A stretch of 56,448 nt of DNA from UBA4661 sp002405405 (GCA_036847245.1 DAIUAL010000003.1:1-56448); one strand, 5' to 3'. Shown: positions 1 to 9,490, counted from the stretch's first letter. The notes: a model not told the origin generated them from the sequence alone. Program-made: numbers and translations.

Positions 1-133
1 GTGAGCAGATCGCTACCACTTGAAATACCACATAAATACCACAAAGGAGAAGAGGTTGAGTAGTGATATTTGGAGTAGTGTTTCAAAACAAGAAACACAA
101 GGTTTTCTCTTCATCTTTTCTTTTGGAGTTCTT

Positions 134-544
134 ATGAATTATTTTCCTCAGTACAGTATGTCGTTGTATAAGCGCATACTTAGCATTGTTCTTATAGTCG
201 CACTATTACCTGTAGTTGCAGGATGTGCAACCTTATTTAAAGGCCGGAATGAAAAAGTTGCTTTTAATTCGAACCCAGTGGGGGCAGATGTTTATGTTAA
301 TGGTGTCAAAATGGGTACAACACCCATAGAACTTAAACTTGATGCTCGAAATAGCTATACGATTGAATTTCGTAAGGAGGGCTTTCAGTCTGTAACGCGT
401 CAAATTCAAAGTGGAACTGCAGCAGGTTATGTTATTTTAGATATTTTAGGTGGTTTAGTGCCTGTCATTATTGATGCTGCCACGGGCGCTTGGAGTACTC
501 TTGACACAGATAATGTAAACGCAGCATTAGAAAAGCAGAAATAG
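134..544 (+). CDS. PEGA-domain lipoprotein
   Basis: Predicted 136-aa lipoprotein. The start at 134 is chosen because a GGAG-type ribosome site lies 6-7 bases upstream; the frame is open further up but without a better start. A basic/hydrophobic leader (about residues 9-29) ends in the lipobox VVAGC, so the mature protein should be lipid-anchored. The rest shows a PEGA-like repeat: SNPVGADVYVNGVKMGTTP followed by a LKLDARNSYTIEFRKEGF segment, a beta-sandwich surface domain usually found in envelope proteins. The C-terminal third has a Gly-rich hydrophobic segment (GYVILDILGGLVPVIIDAATG) that resembles the tail of other small PEGA lipoproteins. Followed by a clear hairpin terminator. Specific function unknown. 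Confidence 0.8.
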   Translation: MNYFPQYSMSLYKRILSIVLIVALLPVVAGCATLFKGRNEKVAFNSNPVGADVYVNGVKMGTTPIELKLDARNSYTIEFRKEGFQSVTRQIQSGTAAGYVILDILGGLVPVIIDAATGAWSTLDTDNVNAALEKQK

Positions 545-600
545 GGATTAATATTGTCTGATCCCTTGCGATATTTTATGGCGAGGCAGATTCATGTAAT

Positions 601-629
601 AAGGGCAGACATCACATCTGCCTTTTTTT
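601..629 (+). terminator. Rho-independent terminator of the PEGA gene
   Basis: Arms GGCAGA (604-609) and TCTGCC (617-622), extendable outward by A/T and one G-T pair, loop of 7, followed by seven T. It lies between two convergent genes and probably serves the plus-strand lipoprotein gene. Confidence 0.8.
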
Positions 630-650
630 GTTCTTGATGTAACTGATTGG

Positions 651-1835
651 CTATGCCTTTTCCAACACCTCCCCCACCGCAAACCATGGCAGTGCTTGCG
701 CGGTCGAGCGCGTTTGATATTCGGTGCCACCATACACAACAGCAGAGTGACACTGTACACCCTTTTCTGCAAAGAGTTTTTCGACTTTGGCAATGCTCGA
801 AAAAAACTGCTTGTGGAGCGTTGCCGATGCTTTGATTTCCACCAGCGAAACATTCATGGGCGTATGCTCGATAATGCAGTCGATTTCAAGACCATTGGAG
901 TCACGCCAATACGAGAGCTGGTCGGTGAGTGCATTATTGTGTTTGGCGCGGAGTACTTCACCCAAAATGTAATTCTCCATGATTGCACCTTGTGCAAAGT
1001 GCGTGGCAATGTGTTCCGGCTCGCTGATACCCAAGAGCGAACACAGCAAACCCGTGTCATAACAATAGAGCTTTGGCATTTTGATGATGCGCTTATTGAA
1101 GTTCTGATGATAGGGCGGAAGAGTATAAAAAAGAAAACTTGTTTCCAGTATCGAAAGCCATGAGCGCACAGTCTGCACGGACATGCCGGCATCGGTTGCC
1201 AACGACGAATAGTTCAAAACTTGACCGACTCGACCTGCACAGAGTTTGATAAAACGTGCAAAACTTGATACATCACCGATATTTTTGAGCAGGCGCACAT
1301 CTCGCTCGATATAGGTTTGAATGTAGTTCGGATAATGCAAGGTCGGTGGCATGCCTTGTGCCACAACACGTGGATAGCTTCCCTGATAAAGCATCGAGAG
1401 CAGAGTTATATCGGGCTTCGTAGAGCATATTTCTTGATACGATAAGGGCAAGAGTGTGATAATGCCTGCTCGTCCTGCCAAAGACTGCGTAACCTGCTCC
1501 ATAAGCAGATAATTGTGCGATCCGGTGAGAATATATCGTGAAGAAGGCGATTCATCGACCATGCGTTGCAAATACGAGAACAGAGTCGGAACACGTTGAA
1601 TCTCATCGACGATGGCTTGCGAACCGCATGTCGCCAAAAAACCACGCGGATCATGGAGTGCAAATTCTCGCGTGTCGGGATCTTCGAGCGAAACATAATG
1701 ATAATGCGGATATTCATGACGGGCAAGCGTTGTCTTGCCGACTTGCCGAGCACCGACCAATACAACAATCGGAAAATGCTCCATATACCGATGCAACAGT
1801 GGCGTGATACTGCGAGAAATGTAGGTCAAGGACAT
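651..1835 (-). CDS. AAA-family ATP-binding protein with DUF4143 domain
   Basis: 394-aa protein of the very common AAA_14/DUF4143 family. The Walker A motif GARQVGKTT is at residues 28-36, Walker B AIVDEIQ at 74-80 and a sensor-like ILTGSHN at 102-108. The C-terminal half (about 170-345) is the DUF4143 module, including the conserved segment around LEIDCIIEH with EIKAS, which resembles a restriction-endonuclease-like core. No signal peptide. These ATPases are abundant in Bacteroidota and archaea, often as singletons with no assigned role; NTP-dependent DNA or nucleoprotein work is inferred for the family. It stands alone here, between two terminator-like structures. Confidence 0.9.
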   Translation of the reverse strand: MSLTYISRSITPLLHRYMEHFPIVVLVGARQVGKTTLARHEYPHYHYVSLEDPDTREFALHDPRGFLATCGSQAIVDEIQRVPTLFSYLQRMVDESPSSRYILTGSHNYLLMEQVTQSLAGRAGIITLLPLSYQEICSTKPDITLLSMLYQGSYPRVVAQGMPPTLHYPNYIQTYIERDVRLLKNIGDVSSFARFIKLCAGRVGQVLNYSSLATDAGMSVQTVRSWLSILETSFLFYTLPPYHQNFNKRIIKMPKLYCYDTGLLCSLLGISEPEHIATHFAQGAIMENYILGEVLRAKHNNALTDQLSYWRDSNGLEIDCIIEHTPMNVSLVEIKASATLHKQFFSSIAKVEKLFAEKGVQCHSAVVYGGTEYQTRSTAQALPWFAVGEVLEKA

Positions 1836-1849
1836 AGGGAATAATAGAA

Positions 1850-1894
1850 AAAACTATGCAAATCAACTTTTGAAAAGTCAATTTACATAGTTTT
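1850..1894 (-). terminator. Long AT-rich hairpin terminator after the M14 peptidase gene
   Basis: A 45-base inverted repeat centred on base 1872 with arms of 22. In DNA there are three non-complementary positions (1859/1885, 1864/1880, 1865/1879); as minus-strand RNA all three become G-U pairs, so the structure folds fully only when transcribed from the minus strand. A run of T follows the minus-strand 3' arm. It lies 32 bases past the end of the peptidase gene and before the ATPase start. Confidence 0.7.
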
Positions 1895-1926
1895 CGACTT
1901 TTAAGTTTGTTGTAATCTGACGAGTG

Positions 1927-4659
1927 TTATTCGTCTGCGCCACCGCCACGCTGAATGATATTCCCGAAAAAGAGCGCGTTCAAAAAGACACGATTCGTAC
2001 CATACCAAAAGGCACGGAAATTCGGATTGTCTGCCATCAAAATGATGCGTCCTGAACGGAGTGTTTGGGTTGTTACCGCCGCTGAGGATTTAATCAATTC
2101 AATATTTTTCTGCGAAGCAAAACCACTCATCAAAGGTTTGGCAGTGTAGAGAATTGGCGTGCTGTACGGATTGGTAGAAGGCTCAAGGAAAACCTTGTTC
2201 GATCGGAACCACGCGATTTGGTCATCATCATAACCAAAGCATATTGGGTGGGTGCGGTCAAGTGCAACCGAGAAAATTGCTCCACCAATTTCATCGGCAC
2301 CATCATCATCGGCGATTTTCGCATAGCTCCGGCGATTGCTATTCTCGCCTATGCCTTGAGCATTGTCTTGTGTGGTGCGTGTTTCTTTGTTCGCAGATTT
2401 TGATGCACTCGCCACCGAACGTAAACGTCCTTTGGCAAGGTCATTGTTGAGGAGCCATGAAACGGCATTTTCCATAGCAACTACGGTACCACCACGCTCG
2501 ATAAACTGTTTTAAGTTGTCTTTACCCTGTGCTGAAATTGTTGCATAACTACCATTCGGCATGACAAGTACATTATACTTGCTGAGGTTGGTGCGATTGA
2601 ATTGCGCCATATCGATAATGCTGACATCGATTCCGAATCGTTCATCGAGTAAATGCCAAATTTCGCCGGCATCCGTTGCTGTAACGCCTTCGCCCGAAAG
2701 CAAAGCAATACGTGGCAATTCTACCGCTTCAAAATTGCGACTGCCCAAGTCAATGCCTTGCGGCGTATAGCCCGTCGCGATACCATACACCGTGAGCGAA
2801 GACTGTTCGACTGCTTCGGTAAGAATCGAACGAATTTTTTCTTTCTGTTCAGCAGTTGCAAGTGCAAGCGGAATCATAATCGTTCCTGCTTCAAACTCTT
2901 CTTGCGTGCTATTGCCACCTTGGGTACTTGCAGGAATGACCGAAGTAAATCCTTGTAATGCAACACGCACTTTGATGCCTGCGTCGGCAAGACGATAAAT
3001 CACTTTCGGTGCGAAGTATTGATTCCACCGAATGATATATGCGTATTCGTTCGTGGTTGCTCCAAGCCACTGTCCGCGCGGGCTTTGGGGTGTTGCGCGG
3101 TCAAAAGGAATTGCCTCCATTGCCTTGCCGAGAGCGGGTGTGGTAGTCATTTCAGCGAAAGGCAAACCAAACGCATACGGCAAGGTCCATGAGGAAATAT
3201 CATAAAAAAGAGAATCTTCAAATTGTGTACGCCGCTCAAATACCGCTGTAATCAAGCGATATTGCGCTTGTGCTGTCGGTACGATGAAGGAGTTTTCGGG
3301 TGTGTATGTTGTGCCGCCGAGTTTGATCGTTTGTTCAGGACGATATAAGGTAATCGAATGCGCTTGCAGCATGGCTGCTAATCGTTGGGTGCGAGCAATA
3401 TCGGGAGAACCACCGACAATATATGCTTTGATACTGCTTGCTTGTGCATCGGTCAGAGCTTGTTTGAAAAAGGATTGTTGGTATTTCAGCAGTTCTTCGC
3501 GCATGGCATTCGCCGCTTTGAAGGTAGAAAGCGAGGTCAGCACTTGGTTGCGAATGGTTGCTGTAAAAGCAAGATCGCCATTCATGCTTGACTGGATATG
3601 TCCGCGTGATGAACCCTGCTCAAATAGGATGCCTACACTGCCTTGAACATCGGGGTATGATGATCCTTTACCGACATAGTAATCATCGAAGCTTTCACGC
3701 GAATAGTAGAGGATTCCTGCGGAGTCTAATACTTTGACATGAAACCGAGCAATGTTATCGGTGAGTTCGTAATTGCGTTTGGGGGTGTTGGGATTATTGC
3801 GTGTAGGAATACCGGGCTGAAAGAAGAAGGTAGAATTTGTTCCCATCTCATGATGATCCGTCAGCACATTCGGCATCCATTCTTGAAATTTGATAATACG
3901 TCCGCGACTTTCGGGATGTTGCACCGGAAACCAATCGCGGTTCAAATCAAACCAATAGTGATTGAAGCGTCCACCGGGCCATGTTTCGTTGTGTTCGCGC
4001 GATTGCGGGTCTGCTTGCGGGTGCATACTGCGATTCGTGTTCGCCCAATGCGCAAAGCGTCCACCGCCATCGGGATTGATGCACGGATCGAACAGCACTA
4101 TGGTATTCTCTAATTGTGCTGTAATCCCCGCTCCTTGTGCTGCAGCTAAATAGTATGCAACCATTGGTGAGGCATTCATTCCGCTAGGTTCGTTGCCATG
4201 AACGGAGTAGCCCATCCATACGACAATCGGCATTGCTGCAGTATTGACGGAAGCAGACTGTGCAGGATTACGTAAGCGCGTACGCTCTACTTTGATTTCT
4301 GTCAGACGTGCAAGATTTTTCGGATCGGAAATCGTGAGTAAGAGTAAGGGATTGCGCTCATGGGATAACGCATATTGTTCTATGCGAATGCGATCGGATG
4401 TTCGCGCTAATTCGCGCATGTATGCCATGACTTGATCAGGACGCAAATGCCATTCGCCCACTTGAAATCCGAAAAATTGTTCCGGTGTAGGTACAGCAGG
4501 GTTGTAGGTGATACCCTGCTCCGAGCCCGGCAAATAGTAGGATGTAGGCACTTTATGTTGCGCTTGCAATGATAATGTCATTGACATAACAACAACAATA
4601 ACTACGCAAATATATTGGGCGAGTCGATAAAGAACATGGTTTGGCATATTCTTTGTCAT
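1927..4659 (-). CDS. Secreted M14-family zinc carboxypeptidase
   Basis: About 910 aa. The start is uncertain: ATG codons at 4686, 4659 and 4647 all lead into one signal peptide (hydrophobic ICVVIVVVMSMTLSL, then AQAQ). Numbering from 4686, the first zinc ligands are H163 and E166 in SVHGNEPSG; the third is in the TDHHEMG segment (278-279). NPDGGGR, FDLNRDW and FEQGSSRG are typical of this exported M14 group. The C-terminal part (about residues 660-780) looks like a class-I glutamine-amidotransferase-like fold (PRIALLSGEG, YNVLVMPNGSY, FIERGGTVVAMENA), a known arrangement in these large peptidases. Predicted role is periplasmic or extracellular peptide trimming. No operon partner. Confidence 0.9.
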   Translation of the reverse strand: MTKNMPNHVLYRLAQYICVVIVVVMSMTLSLQAQHKVPTSYYLPGSEQGITYNPAVPTPEQFFGFQVGEWHLRPDQVMAYMRELARTSDRIRIEQYALSHERNPLLLLTISDPKNLARLTEIKVERTRLRNPAQSASVNTAAMPIVVWMGYSVHGNEPSGMNASPMVAYYLAAAQGAGITAQLENTIVLFDPCINPDGGGRFAHWANTNRSMHPQADPQSREHNETWPGGRFNHYWFDLNRDWFPVQHPESRGRIIKFQEWMPNVLTDHHEMGTNSTFFFQPGIPTRNNPNTPKRNYELTDNIARFHVKVLDSAGILYYSRESFDDYYVGKGSSYPDVQGSVGILFEQGSSRGHIQSSMNGDLAFTATIRNQVLTSLSTFKAANAMREELLKYQQSFFKQALTDAQASSIKAYIVGGSPDIARTQRLAAMLQAHSITLYRPEQTIKLGGTTYTPENSFIVPTAQAQYRLITAVFERRTQFEDSLFYDISSWTLPYAFGLPFAEMTTTPALGKAMEAIPFDRATPQSPRGQWLGATTNEYAYIIRWNQYFAPKVIYRLADAGIKVRVALQGFTSVIPASTQGGNSTQEEFEAGTIMIPLALATAEQKEKIRSILTEAVEQSSLTVYGIATGYTPQGIDLGSRNFEAVELPRIALLSGEGVTATDAGEIWHLLDERFGIDVSIIDMAQFNRTNLSKYNVLVMPNGSYATISAQGKDNLKQFIERGGTVVAMENAVSWLLNNDLAKGRLRSVASASKSANKETRTTQDNAQGIGENSNRRSYAKIADDDGADEIGGAIFSVALDRTHPICFGYDDDQIAWFRSNKVFLEPSTNPYSTPILYTAKPLMSGFASQKNIELIKSSAAVTTQTLRSGRIILMADNPNFRAFWYGTNRVFLNALFFGNIIQRGGGADE

Positions 4660-4921
4660 ACAATGTGCGAAACAAACGGTGAGCATAGCAACAGTGAAAT
4701 GTGAGAAGAACAGAGAAGAATGCAGTTGCGTGCAAGAGATGTCTTATAGGCAAGGGTAGCGATGCAACAGAAAATCCGAAAATAGAGAATCCCTTTGTGC
4801 GCATGATGAAAAATTTCTCACTCAACTCTCATTCTGCTGTTAGAACATGCTTGCTAAGTTTGCATCCCGAGAACATAAGGGGTAGCAAAACAGCATCAAG
4901 CTCGTTAGTCTTGCATCAGTC

Positions 4922-5434
4922 TTGAAAAGAAAAACTATTCTTAATCACAAACAAACACAACTTGTGAACGACCACGATACGCAAACATTTCCGAACACAG
5001 AGACAACGGTTCCCTCGTTTTCAAGATCTTACCAGCAATCTGTCCTTTTAAAAATTTGGTTGATCATTGCTCTGTTGTATGCTATAACCATGCGTGCATT
5101 CGCAACGGAAACATCAGAAAACGATGATCTTGCCAAATTGCGACTCGATACGATAGAATCAATGGTAGGGCAAGCACGTATGTTTGCCGGCACACCGGAC
5201 TCTGCGCTCTTGCAAAGTATTCAGGCACATGTTATTCAACTCAATGGACTTGATTCTGTCGAAACAAAAGAGTATCTCAAACGGTCTGTCGAGTTGGTGC
5301 GTAGCACACCAAACCCTATTGTTCGCATGCACTTGCTTCATGAAATTGCTCGCGTTGCTCTCCAACGAAAAGAATATGCACTTTCACACAAATTGCTCAA
5401 GAAGCATTGCGTATTGCCTCGCAGAGCAGTTTGA
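4922..5434 (+). pseudogene. N-terminal part of a frameshifted sensor histidine kinase
   Basis: This reading frame encodes a membrane/signal segment (LKIWLIIALLYAITMRAFA, about residues 43-62) and an alpha-helical region resembling the start of a TPR-type sensor domain (…RVALQRKEYALSHK). It then runs into a short unrelated tail and stops at 5434. The next frame (-1) continues the helical pattern as IAQEALRIASQSSL from base 5392, so this and the following kinase frame look like one gene of about 520 codons split by a one-base change near CACAAATTG (5387-5395). No ATG is available; TTG at 4922 or GTG at 4964 could start it. Either a true frameshift mutation, a sequencing error, or a programmed shift. 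Confidence 0.6.
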
Positions 5435-6483
5435 TGGACAAACGCGATGCAGAGATCACAGAGCTTCTACGTGAAAATCAAGTCAAAACATTTGCTGTTA
5501 TCGGCTTAGTACTCACTATTGGAATTGCTTCGGCAGGGCTCTTTACGTACTATGTCCGTGATCGTGTACGTGCTCGCACCGAACAAACCCTACGGACTAT
5601 GAATGCAGACTTGGTGAATATGAATCACTTGCTTCATGAAAGCAATCAAGAGGTCTTACGCCAACAAGAAGTTCTTGCCGAACAAGCCCGCAACATCGAA
5701 ATTGCTAACGCAGAGTTACAAGAAAAAAATCTTGAAATGCAAAGCATCAATGAGCATCTGCAAGCATTACATGAAGAGAAAAACGAATTTCTTGGTATTG
5801 CCGCCCATGACTTGCGCAATCCCCTTACGTCCATTTCGCTCAGTGCAGAGCGAGGCGAAGTTTTATTGCAAAGTTATGAGAAGAACCAGCACAAATTTCC
5901 TTCGCTTCTTCGCTCAATTCAAACAGAAAGTCAGCGCATGTTGAATATCATCAACTCTCTTCTTGATGTACATCGTATGGAAACACTCGGTTTGCACGTA
6001 AAACCTGCAGAGCTTGATGCCGTAACAATCGTACACAATGTTGCGATGTCGTTTGAGAATCGTGCTGAAGAAAAAGACATTGTGATTGCCACGCGCGTAC
6101 CTTCGACTACGATGCCTTTTATCAGCGATGAATTCTTGTTGCAAGAAGTTCTTGATAATCTTGTATCCAATGCTCTTAAGTTTTCGCCAAGCAATACGAC
6201 TGTCGACATCTCCGTATTGATGAATTCAGAATACATCACATTTGCGGTGAAAGATGAAGGACCCGGTCTGAATGAAGACGACAAAGCAAAACTATTTCAG
6301 AAATATACACGCTTATCGGCAAAACCAACGGGTGGCGAGACATCTGTGGGCTTGGGTCTATCCATTGTTAAACGCATGGTGGATAGCCTTCATGGTACTA
6401 TTTGGGTAGAAAGCATTGAAGGCGATGGTGCAATGTTTGTCGTCCAATTGCCACGTGTGTGGAAAAATCTGCAATTGAATTAA
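5407..6483 (+). CDS. Sensor histidine kinase, transmembrane and kinase part
   Basis: 358 aa from a TTG at 5407, most likely the C-terminal two thirds of the gene that begins at 4922. In order: short helix, one transmembrane segment (TFAVIGLVLTIGIASAGLFTYYV, about 21-43), a long coiled coil (about 50-120), the HisKA domain with phospho-acceptor H134 in AAHDLRNP, and a HATPase_c domain with N box DNLVSNALKF, G1 DEGPGL and G2 VGLGLSIVK. The kinase core looks intact. No response regulator lies next to it. The coiled coil and kinase core are similar in layout to the second kinase at 14494-16800, suggesting a shared origin. Whether it is made as a separate protein depends on the upstream frameshift. 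Confidence 0.85.
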   Translation: MRIASQSSLMDKRDAEITELLRENQVKTFAVIGLVLTIGIASAGLFTYYVRDRVRARTEQTLRTMNADLVNMNHLLHESNQEVLRQQEVLAEQARNIEIANAELQEKNLEMQSINEHLQALHEEKNEFLGIAAHDLRNPLTSISLSAERGEVLLQSYEKNQHKFPSLLRSIQTESQRMLNIINSLLDVHRMETLGLHVKPAELDAVTIVHNVAMSFENRAEEKDIVIATRVPSTTMPFISDEFLLQEVLDNLVSNALKFSPSNTTVDISVLMNSEYITFAVKDEGPGLNEDDKAKLFQKYTRLSAKPTGGETSVGLGLSIVKRMVDSLHGTIWVESIEGDGAMFVVQLPRVWKNLQLN

Positions 6484-6512
6484 ACGCAAGAATATTCCAA
6501 AAAGTACACCAT

Positions 6513-6548
6513 AAAAAAGCCGCGCGAGGAAGTTCTCATGCGGCTTTT
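6513..6548. terminator. Bidirectional terminator between the kinase and a TonB receptor
   Basis: Arms AAAAGCCGC (6515-6523) and GCGGCTTTT (6540-6548) with extra GAG/CTC pairing inside. A on one side and T on the other allow use from both strands; genes on both sides converge on it. Confidence 0.75.
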
Positions 6549-6581
6549 GTCTTATGATTGAGATCAGAAATATCGAATGGT

Positions 6582-8756
6582 TTACCACCGATACTGTGCG
6601 CTGACACTTGCAGTTAGCATTCGAGGCAGTCCGGGTTCAATAAAGGCGGGTTGTCCGCCACTGGAGCGATCGGGATTAATCCAAATCGAACCAATATACT
6701 TGTTATTGGCAAAGTTATTTACACGTACAAAGGCACGAAGCGAGAAATTCTCTGCCACCGGAATATCTCCACCAATCATTGCATCCATAACATTGTATGA
6801 AGCAACATTAATCGAATTTGCATCATCGGCAAAGTAAGAACCGACTGTGCGATATTCGATTTCGGCATTGATATAGGGAAAGAATTCCGGTACCCAACGC
6901 ACTCGTGCTGAGCTAAAAAATGAAGGGATACCCGGCTGTTGATTGCCGCCAAAATCTGCAAAACGTCCTGCAGAGCGGATATTGTAATGTACCGAATCGA
7001 CACGGTAATTTACAAAGGTGTTGTTGCCAAGTGTTGCCATGAGCATCAGTGTAACACCGCCACGTATGCTTGCGCTCGCGCCAAGTTCTGCACCGACACG
7101 GCGTGATTTTCCGGCAGTAAAGTAAAAGCGTCCGCCGCGATATGGAACAATGTCATTCGTGATGTCGATCAAATACGCTGCCGCATCAAAAGCGATTGCT
7201 TTGATGATACCATCCTCGAATTGTGAAGTATTTTTGATACCGATTTCATATGTGCGTGAGCGAATAGGATCGAGGAGTGGGTTCAGCATCGTGAGTGTGT
7301 CCTCGCCAAATGTTGCCGGCGGATCAACTTCATTGCCGGCGGGCACTTCAACACCACCACCTAAATTTGCATAGAGCGTCGTTGTTTCGTTCAATCGATA
7401 TGATAAACCGAGCTTGGGAGTAATTTGCTCGAATGAACGCGTTGCATTCAATCGGGGAAGAATATAATCTTGCGAGAAGTAAGTAATGCGGTCAAAACGT
7501 CCTGACAATACTGCTGAGAATTTCTCGCCGAGCATCAACTCAGTCTGCGCAAAGACACCAAAATTTCCTGCGCCCTCGGCTTTGTTTGTACGGAGTGTTG
7601 TGCCGCGTTCGCCATTCACTAAGCTATAGAAAAGAATTGCTCCATCTTGGTACTGATTATCCATGCCGGCTAAAACACGGATATTGGTTTCACCTTGACG
7701 ATAAAGCGTACCGCGATACAAGAGATTACCGCCTAAGTGATAACGATTAAAATCACGATAAGTATTTCGCTCAGACCGCTGTAAATACTTGGTTTGAGCA
7801 AATGCCATTGCTGTCAGTGTGTGATCTTCATTGATAGTGTATTCCATCGTTGTGCCGATGCGCCCCAAACGATTATCCCTACGTTCGCGACGTGCTAAAT
7901 AGGTTGGATTATAGACTGTTGGATCATCTTGGGCGCGGGTAGGATCAGCGTCAAATTGCGCTTGGGTGAGCGCACCCGGGATGCCAAACTTATTTTGTGC
8001 TGCATTAAGGAAAATATTCATTTTCAAACGAGATGTTGGATTCAAGATAAAACCGACTTGCGCTTGATCTAAGGTGCTTTGCGATGCTTGTCGCCATCCA
8101 TCAAAGTCTGTATTGGAGAATGTTCCATACACTATGCCGCCATCGATTTTTACGCCTGCTTGCACCGTTTGTTTACGAAAGCCGAAATCACCAACCATTA
8201 ACCCTACTGAGGCATAGCCTTTTTGCCCGTCTTGAAATTGCGGAATAGTAGAAATATTGACAACACCACCGGCTGCATTACCCCATAGGGCAGAAGCATT
8301 TGAGCGGAGAACCTCGATGCTTTGCGCAGCAGTAAGATCAAGCAAATCGAAGGATGTACGACCATCAGGTTCGGTTTCGGGAATACCATCGACATAAAAC
8401 CGCAAGCCCCGTGATGTACCGGCATTCGAGCGTTCGCCTGCGCCACGCGCACCAAAGCCACGTACCATCACGCGAACATCGGCATTACCCGAACGCGATT
8501 GTACCAATACACCCGGTACAAGTGATAATGCTTCATCTAAACCAAATCGACGTGATTGTTCAAATTGTGCTTTGTTGATAATGCTGATGGCTAATGGTGT
8601 TTCAATAATGCGTTCCGGTTGACGTAGTGCAACAACGCTTACAGGATTGATACGATAAACACTGTCTTTTGCTGATTTGGAAGAGCGTTGTGCTTGTGCT
8701 GTAAGCGGTGTCATCTGAACAAGACTGACACCGCAAAGAAGAAGAAAACGATACAT
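6582..8756 (-). CDS. TonB-dependent receptor, YncD/PqqU-like
   Basis: 724-aa outer-membrane receptor. Signal peptide to about residue 22 (LTAQAQ), then a plug domain without a carboxypeptidase-like extension, then a 22-strand-type barrel ending in the aromatic residue of SAQYRW. The plug carries VRGFGARG, RGLRFYVDGIPETEPDGRTS and LWGNAAGGVVNIST. From memory of the family, E. coli YncD (PqqU, the PQQ receptor) has the same FGAR…GLRLYVDGIP.T.PDGQ order, so a cofactor or siderophore-type ligand is more likely than a glycan; the ligand is inference. The gene is the second member of a cassette after the small Cys/PPRA-tail protein, 204 bases upstream. Confidence 0.9.
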   Translation of the reverse strand: MYRFLLLCGVSLVQMTPLTAQAQRSSKSAKDSVYRINPVSVVALRQPERIIETPLAISIINKAQFEQSRRFGLDEALSLVPGVLVQSRSGNADVRVMVRGFGARGAGERSNAGTSRGLRFYVDGIPETEPDGRTSFDLLDLTAAQSIEVLRSNASALWGNAAGGVVNISTIPQFQDGQKGYASVGLMVGDFGFRKQTVQAGVKIDGGIVYGTFSNTDFDGWRQASQSTLDQAQVGFILNPTSRLKMNIFLNAAQNKFGIPGALTQAQFDADPTRAQDDPTVYNPTYLARRERRDNRLGRIGTTMEYTINEDHTLTAMAFAQTKYLQRSERNTYRDFNRYHLGGNLLYRGTLYRQGETNIRVLAGMDNQYQDGAILFYSLVNGERGTTLRTNKAEGAGNFGVFAQTELMLGEKFSAVLSGRFDRITYFSQDYILPRLNATRSFEQITPKLGLSYRLNETTTLYANLGGGVEVPAGNEVDPPATFGEDTLTMLNPLLDPIRSRTYEIGIKNTSQFEDGIIKAIAFDAAAYLIDITNDIVPYRGGRFYFTAGKSRRVGAELGASASIRGGVTLMLMATLGNNTFVNYRVDSVHYNIRSAGRFADFGGNQQPGIPSFFSSARVRWVPEFFPYINAEIEYRTVGSYFADDANSINVASYNVMDAMIGGDIPVAENFSLRAFVRVNNFANNKYIGSIWINPDRSSGGQPAFIEPGLPRMLTASVSAQYRW

Positions 8757-8960
8757 AAGAGATAGAAAATAATGAGCGAAAACAAGAATAGAAGGAGTTC
8801 AATGCATACAAACAAGCGTTGTACTGACAATCGAACACCAACATGGTACAACCATGTATGCACAGCGTGCACATAGGAGTATTGTACAAGGACATACACA
8901 CAAGAGCCAAATGCAGAGCATTTATGCAATAGTGTGTAGAGGAAATAGAGGATATGATGC

Positions 8961-9398
8961 TTATGCGCGAGGTGGTCGCAATAGATCAAGAGTATAACCC
9001 TTGGCAAGGGATTGCGGCGGGTAATGGGATAAAGACAGTACGGAGCGTGGCTCTCGTAGCAGATAAGATAAAGTTGGGGGTAAGGTGCGTGTGTCGTGAA
9101 GATTTAACGAAGGAGTATGTCTTGTGTCGGTATTAGTATTTTTACCATCAATCAAACAGCAGACATAATGGAATGCGGCAGACTCATCTATTGCACCAAG
9201 CAAATCATCAGTTTGGCAATAGTTAATTGCAAGGTCTTCACGTTCAAATTGATACACACACCAAATCAGCGACTCACCATTGAGAAAAGCCACCATCAGT
9301 ACCAATACGCAAACCGACCACAGACGACTGAGAATAACACGAAAATAGGAGAATAGCACCGAGACAGCCCAAAACAGGCTATAGCGCTGTTGAATCAT
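8961..9398 (-). CDS. Small membrane-anchored protein with PPRA tail, upstream of a TonB receptor
   Basis: About 145 aa if started at ATG 9398; starts at 9446 and 9431 are also open. One transmembrane segment (LWSVCVLVLMVAFL) is followed by a Cys-containing stretch (ESLIWCVYQFEREDLAINYC, later VCCLIDGK) and a proline-rich C-terminus. Its last 22 residues align without gaps with those of the protein at 13967-14350, sharing P, L, KG and the final PPRA. Both sit directly upstream of a TonB receptor on the same strand. The middle Cys motif is poorly kept compared with the paralog, so it is a diverged copy or possibly damaged. Function unknown; metal handling is inferred from the paralog and context. 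Confidence 0.5.
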   Translation of the reverse strand: MIQQRYSLFWAVSVLFSYFRVILSRLWSVCVLVLMVAFLNGESLIWCVYQFEREDLAINYCQTDDLLGAIDESAAFHYVCCLIDGKNTNTDTRHTPSLNLHDTRTLPPTLSYLLREPRSVLSLSHYPPQSLAKGYTLDLLRPPRA

Positions 9399-9457
9399 TC
9401 GGAAGTGATATGACAGATAAGTAACATTCATACCTGCAATGTACATCTGCTTAGGGT

Positions 9458-9490
9458 GTTATACAATATGAGTTCTGATAGTCGTATAAC
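9458..9490. repeat. Inverted repeat GTTATAC-N19-GTATAAC
   Basis: Perfect 7-base arms at 9458-9464 and 9484-9490 in the promoter region of the minus-strand small Cys protein and TonB receptor cassette. Could be an operator half-site pair; no regulator gene is adjacent. Short enough to occur by chance. Confidence 0.3.
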
